Shown here one piece after another: positions 14,739 through 18,005 of a stretch of DNA of 18,005 nucleotides. The stretch is from W1P20-047 sp051878795 (GTDB lineage: Bacteria; Actinomycetota; Coriobacteriia; Coriobacteriales; Eggerthellaceae): NCBI GenBank assembly GCA_051878795.1, contig JBJEKU010000035.1:1-18005 (forward strand), read 5' to 3'. Each line of letters starts with the position of its first letter. Position 1 is the first letter of the stretch. The position numbers and the translations under genes were made by a program. The notes beneath the pieces are model-generated. The model worked only from the letters and a program-made list of their open reading frames with translations. It was not told the origin of the DNA and ran no database searches.

Positions 14739-15921
14739 GATCTCAGCCGAAAAACGCGATTCGGAATCTGCTGCAATCGATGATTCCTTCCAGGACGAGG
14801 CAGGCCGGATCGTTGCGAAGTGGACTGAAATCCTCATGGGCAGGATCAGGCGCATGTACGGTATGTTCTGCGTATCCAAGGCAGGCGGTTGTATCGATGT
14901 GCCCCATCTTCGCAGGGAAATGGAAACACTTTGCCTTGCGTTCTATGAGGAATTCGGTCTGAACTGCCTATCGAATTATTCCGGTGTCCGTTACCGGGCG
15001 AACGCTTCGGTTTCCGATCCTGCGTCGACGAATGCCAACTTCACCAAGGAGTCCTTCTGCGAATGCCTTTTCCGTGGATCGAATAGCGCAGCGAGCATTT
15101 TGGATTGCGATCTTGCCGCCGTGAAGTCTTTCATTGCGGAACAGGAGGCATCTGAAGACGGCTTCGATTTGGATAGGCATGAAAGACTTTCCTCTTCTAT
15201 CGAGGCTTTCAGGGCATGGCGTGTTTTCAGGAAACAGCTTTCCAAGGAATTCCCCAAGATGGGCAATTTCGGCTTACTGGGGAGGATCGAATATGCGGTA
15301 ATCAGCAATCTTCAGTCCCAGTATCCTGGAAGGGCCGGCGTCGTTATGGCACGAACCATCATGGATTTCCTGTTCATGGGGTATCTGCGGTGGGTCGGTG
15401 CCGACCGGAAGGGAGCAAGCGCCTTCGAATACTTCGAGCGTGACCTGCAGGTGGCGATTATCGATGCTTTCAATCGTTATGAGGACTGGGAAAGGGAGAA
15501 CACCCTGTATTTCGGTCCTGAATTGCTGGAAATCTACGAGAAGGTGAAGAAGGATGAATTCCCTGCCGAGGATTTCCGCAACATCAGGGCTGCAGGTGTT
15601 CCCAGCAGCAAGCATATCGTCTTCTTCATCGACGAGAAGGACCCGGCATATCCTCTGTGCGCCCTGTGCCTTGCCTCTTCGAACGGCGCGATGCTGCTTC
15701 GCGGTGAAGAAGTGCCGCGCTTCATGCTCGCCGAGTCGGTTTCGAATGAACCCCGTCCCGTGGTGATCAATAGGATCCTCCGCGCGATGAGTTTCATCGA
15801 GGCAACCGACCGTCAGCTGGTGAAGGAACCTATCCCCCTTCTGTTCGGAGACCGTATCGTCATTCCCGTCCAGCGGGGCGTGACTATCAATATCCTCCAT
15901 GACGTTGAGGGGGGTATGTAA
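14674..15921 (+). CDS. Large cluster protein of unknown family, C-terminal part (frame 2)
   Basis: The open frame gives 415 residues from a possible TTG start at 14674, overlapping the preceding frame by 65 nt. The first residues (MRVFWKRRARITPP) are unlike the rest; from about 14716 the sequence becomes normal (FVDADYRISAEKRDSESAAI). Visible features are several helical stretches, a PLCALC pair of cysteines in a strand-like region (FFIDEKDPAYPLCALCLASS) and a C-terminal beta-rich end (LLFGDRIVIPVQRGVTINIL). No family is recognised. A GAAGGAAAA upstream of 14674 could act as a ribosome binding site, so separate translation is possible. More likely it is the second half of the 13251 gene. The stop TAA at 15919-15921 overlaps the kinase ATG by one base. 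Confidence 0.6.
   Translation: MRVFWKRRARITPPFFVDADYRISAEKRDSESAAIDDSFQDEAGRIVAKWTEILMGRIRRMYGMFCVSKAGGCIDVPHLRREMETLCLAFYEEFGLNCLSNYSGVRYRANASVSDPASTNANFTKESFCECLFRGSNSAASILDCDLAAVKSFIAEQEASEDGFDLDRHERLSSSIEAFRAWRVFRKQLSKEFPKMGNFGLLGRIEYAVISNLQSQYPGRAGVVMARTIMDFLFMGYLRWVGADRKGASAFEYFERDLQVAIIDAFNRYEDWERENTLYFGPELLEIYEKVKKDEFPAEDFRNIRAAGVPSSKHIVFFIDEKDPAYPLCALCLASSNGAMLLRGEEVPRFMLAESVSNEPRPVVINRILRAMSFIEATDRQLVKEPIPLLFGDRIVIPVQRGVTINILHDVEGGM
14710..14720 (+). other. C6-T5 homopolymer where the reading frame changes
   Basis: Six Cs (14710-14715) and five Ts (14716-14720). In frame 1 this reads ACC CCC CTT TTT CGT and reaches TAG at 14736. In frame 2 it reads CCC CCC TTT TTC GTA and stays open for another 1.2 kb. 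Removing one base, or a +1 ribosomal slip, joins the frames as TP(L/F)FVDADY. Confidence 0.7.
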
Positions 15922-17501
15922 TGTCGGAGATCACGTGCGATTGCGAATTGAATTGGAATACGACCGGGAAGGATTTCGTTATCCCAACCGGGTTCAGTAT
16001 CGTGGATATGGACACCCCGCGTCATTCCTCTGCAAGGAAGTCGGGCCGAAGGGCGCTTTTGATGGTCGAAGCTGACAACGAGTCTTCGGGTATCCCCGTA
16101 TGGATCTCGTCTTTCGCACAGGAATGGAATTTCAGGAGGGAGCTGGAAGGCTTCGAGGCGGCAAATCGCTTGGACGTGGGCCCCGATTTGGTCGGCTCCT
16201 TGGTTGGACAGGTGTTCGGGTCCGTCCCCGAAACCTTCCGCTATCATATTCTCCAGTCCTATGCCGGCGTCTCTCTTTCTTCCTTGATCGCGGGAGAGGC
16301 TGCACCCGGCTTCTGCTCTGATGTTCCGGGCATCTTCTTGGCGGAAGTGGGTTCGGGCTTGCGCTATGCCCAGGCCGCGAAGATTGCCTTCGACCTGGCA
16401 TGCGACATCAACGTCATCCACCGTTCCGGCAGGTATTACATGGATTTGAAGCCTGAAAACGTGGCGGTCCAGGCGTGCGAGGACAACCCTGTGGGTATTC
16501 GGGCGATGCTGATCGATTTCGAATCGATGACGAACCTTTCCGACGTCAATCCTGGAATCGGGACGAAATGCCTGTATGGGAAGCTAGAGGAATACATCTG
16601 CGCTTCTATTCCCGACAATCACACCTTCGACTTGGGTTGCCTTCTTCTGAATGTTGCCTCGGTGCTTTCAGGTAAGCCCATCGCCGATCTGAGCGTGGCG
16701 GATATCGATATCGCCTCGAGCATGCCTGGGATGGACTTCTTCAAGGTGGAAGACGGTGTTTTGGAGGTAGAGCCGATAAGCGAGTGGCATTTGGATGACT
16801 TGGCTTCCGCGTGCGGGCTGAAGAAGCAGGAATGTCCCTGGAATATCAGTTCCTCGGCAATTGCGACCCATAGGAACTGCTATTTCGACAAAATCGATTG
16901 GATGCGGATCGAGCGCCTTCCCGAATATGTGCTCAATGAGCTGCAGTATCAGCTTGCCATTTCGTTCCATGCCATTTTCAAGAAGATGTCCAATCCGCAT
17001 CTTCCCATCCTGCCCGAGCAGGCGGCGGCGGATTTCGATTCGCAACCCGAAGAGCTGCGCCGGCAGGGCTTCGAGCAGGCACTGAGCGTCCAGCGCCAAC
17101 TGGAGCGTTTGAAGTACGAATTGGTCCCCCTGGGGTCGGGGAGGGACCATATGGTCATCCCGCAGTTCCCCGAACGCGAGATCATCGCCTTGGCTAGAAA
17201 CGAGCATGGTAGGTGGTTGAAGCTGCATGAAAGGCAGGGCTACTCTTTCCATGAGCTCGTCGATGGAAAGCGCTTGGAGGAAGATGAATCGGGCCAACCG
17301 GTGAAGTACAACGAGTATATGCTTCCCTGGAAGGATCTGGTCCATGTCGACCTGGAAGGGAATCCCATTCAGGTCGAGGAGAATTCGATTCGGGAACTGA
17401 AGAAGACCCGTGCACGAAACGATATCGAATGGGCCGAATACCTGGTCCGGGTTATCGGGGAGGTTGCCAAGTTGGGTATCGTGAAAAAGCAGACCAAGTA
17501 G
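15921..17501 (+). CDS. Hanks-type Ser/Thr protein kinase with C-terminal RyR-like domain
   Basis: The 526-residue protein has a protein kinase domain at about 60-290. YYMDLKPENVAV is the catalytic loop (D175, K177, N180), LIDFES carries the metal-binding D199 (DFE in place of DFG), and TFDLGCLLLNVAS is subdomain IX. FRRELEGFEAA may be helix C. I cannot identify the usual beta-3 lysine, so activity is uncertain. No transmembrane segment or PASTA repeats are seen. The C-terminal half resembles bacterial RyR-domain proteins: a helical part with QGFEQALSVQRQLERLKYEL, then EIIALARNEHGRWLKLHERQ followed by GYSF at 420-443, MLPWKDL at 467-473, and a final helix (AEYLVRVIGEVAKLGI). ATG 15921 overlaps the preceding stop (TAATG), with GAGGGGGG upstream. 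A kinase-RyR fusion suggests ligand-controlled phosphorylation, which is inference. Confidence 0.75.
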   Translation: MSEITCDCELNWNTTGKDFVIPTGFSIVDMDTPRHSSARKSGRRALLMVEADNESSGIPVWISSFAQEWNFRRELEGFEAANRLDVGPDLVGSLVGQVFGSVPETFRYHILQSYAGVSLSSLIAGEAAPGFCSDVPGIFLAEVGSGLRYAQAAKIAFDLACDINVIHRSGRYYMDLKPENVAVQACEDNPVGIRAMLIDFESMTNLSDVNPGIGTKCLYGKLEEYICASIPDNHTFDLGCLLLNVASVLSGKPIADLSVADIDIASSMPGMDFFKVEDGVLEVEPISEWHLDDLASACGLKKQECPWNISSSAIATHRNCYFDKIDWMRIERLPEYVLNELQYQLAISFHAIFKKMSNPHLPILPEQAAADFDSQPEELRRQGFEQALSVQRQLERLKYELVPLGSGRDHMVIPQFPEREIIALARNEHGRWLKLHERQGYSFHELVDGKRLEEDESGQPVKYNEYMLPWKDLVHVDLEGNPIQVEENSIRELKKTRARNDIEWAEYLVRVIGEVAKLGIVKKQTK

Positions 17502-17511
17502 GGAGGTGCCG

Positions 17512-17913
17512 ATGGAGCGCGTGTATCTGGGCGGTACCTGTAACGGGAGCGAATGGCGCGCCCGCTTGATCCCCTTGCTCACCGAAGTCGAATACTTCGA
17601 TCCCGTCGTGGACGACTGGAACGATGAAGCGGCTGCGCGGGAATTGTATGAACGCAAGCACGATGAGTGGCTACTCTATGTGTTCACACCGCTTTCGGAC
17701 AATATCTACGGCGTTGCCGAGGTTGTCGACGATTCGAACAAGCATCCCAGCAGAACCCTGCTGTGCGTGCTGGAGCACGATGGCGAAAAGTCCCTTTCCC
17801 CCCATCAGGCAAAAGCCCTTCGTATGGTGGGTAGGATGGTCGAAGGCAACGGCGCCAGGACTTTCCGTTCGCTTCAAGAAGTGGCCGCATTCTTGAATGG
17901 CGGCAACAGATGA
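17512..17913 (+). CDS. Nucleoside 2-deoxyribosyltransferase-like protein
   Basis: The 133-residue product carries the marks of the small nucleoside 2-deoxyribosyltransferase-like family: VYLGGTCNGSEWRARLIPLL at residues 4-23, YFDPVVDDWNDEAAARE at 28-44, LLYVFTPLSDNIYGVAEVVDDS at 54-75 (given here in parts: LLYVFTP, then YGVAEVVDDS), and LLCVLEHDG. E70 lies where the family has its catalytic glutamate nucleophile. Known members cleave or exchange the N-glycosidic bond of nucleosides or nucleotides; related folds act in nucleotide signalling and phage defence. ATG 17512 is preferred to GTG 17506, which lies inside the GGAGG at 17502-17506. It starts 10 nt after the kinase stop and is the last gene before a strong hairpin, so it belongs to the same operon. 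Confidence 0.8.
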   Translation: MERVYLGGTCNGSEWRARLIPLLTEVEYFDPVVDDWNDEAAARELYERKHDEWLLYVFTPLSDNIYGVAEVVDDSNKHPSRTLLCVLEHDGEKSLSPHQAKALRMVGRMVEGNGARTFRSLQEVAAFLNGGNR

Positions 17914-17916
17914 TTG

Positions 17917-17947
17917 CAGGCTGGGAGCGTATTCTCCCAGCCTGTTT
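17917..17947 (+). terminator. Terminator after the accessory cluster
   Basis: CAGGCTGGGAG at 17917-17927 and CTCCCAGCCTG at 17934-17944 form a perfect 11-bp stem with loop CGTATT, followed by TTT. It starts three bases after the last stop codon. Confidence 0.75.
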
Positions 17948-18005
17948 CCATTAGAGGCTTCAGCCTGGCGCGTGCGAAGCCGCGCCGAGAAAACCACCCG
18001 CTATG

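Overview
The window looks like the chromosome of a high-GC Gram-positive bacterium, most probably a member of the Coriobacteriia (Eggerthella/Slackia-like gut anaerobes). I infer this from the conserved block uvrC-rapZ-yvcK-whiA followed by gap, pgk, tpiA and secG, the TTG/GTG starts, and the anaerobe-type NADP glutamate dehydrogenase. The genus cannot be fixed from sequence alone.

Layout. 1-413 is the 5' part of gdhA on the minus strand, diverging from uvrC. 506-5424 is a tight operon, uvrC-rapZ-yvcK-whiA, with 13-nt and 5-nt gaps and a 22-nt overlap. 5510-8582 holds the lower-glycolysis genes gap, pgk and tpiA, with a hairpin between gap and pgk and a strong terminator after tpiA. That terminator is interleaved with the apparent secG promoter. 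8693-8944 is secG. 9006-9899 carries five tRNA genes (Leu-GAG, Gly-GCC, Cys-GCA, Val-GAC, Gly-GCC) with visible promoters and terminators. 10075-11337 encodes a divergent Nramp-family transporter and 11546-12064 a TetR-type regulator.

12065-12482 is a non-coding stretch with a candidate promoter and several hairpins; it would form a leader of about 310 nt. It precedes the accessory cluster at 12483-17913. The cluster encodes: a PP2C-like protein that has lost the metal-binding residues; a large protein of unknown family that appears as two overlapping frames split at a C6-T5 homopolymer; a Hanks-type protein kinase fused to a C-terminal RyR-like domain; and a small protein of the nucleoside 2-deoxyribosyltransferase-like family. 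All read in one direction with short gaps or overlaps and end at a strong hairpin.

The cluster is the best candidate for an undescribed system. Its parts suggest nucleotide-gated protein phosphorylation: the deoxyribosyltransferase-like protein would make or degrade a nucleotide, the RyR-like domain would sense it, the kinase would modify the large protein, and the degenerate phosphatase would bind or modulate. That scheme is inference. The order, the motifs and the frame break are visible in the sequence. Domain calls were made by eye without database searches.
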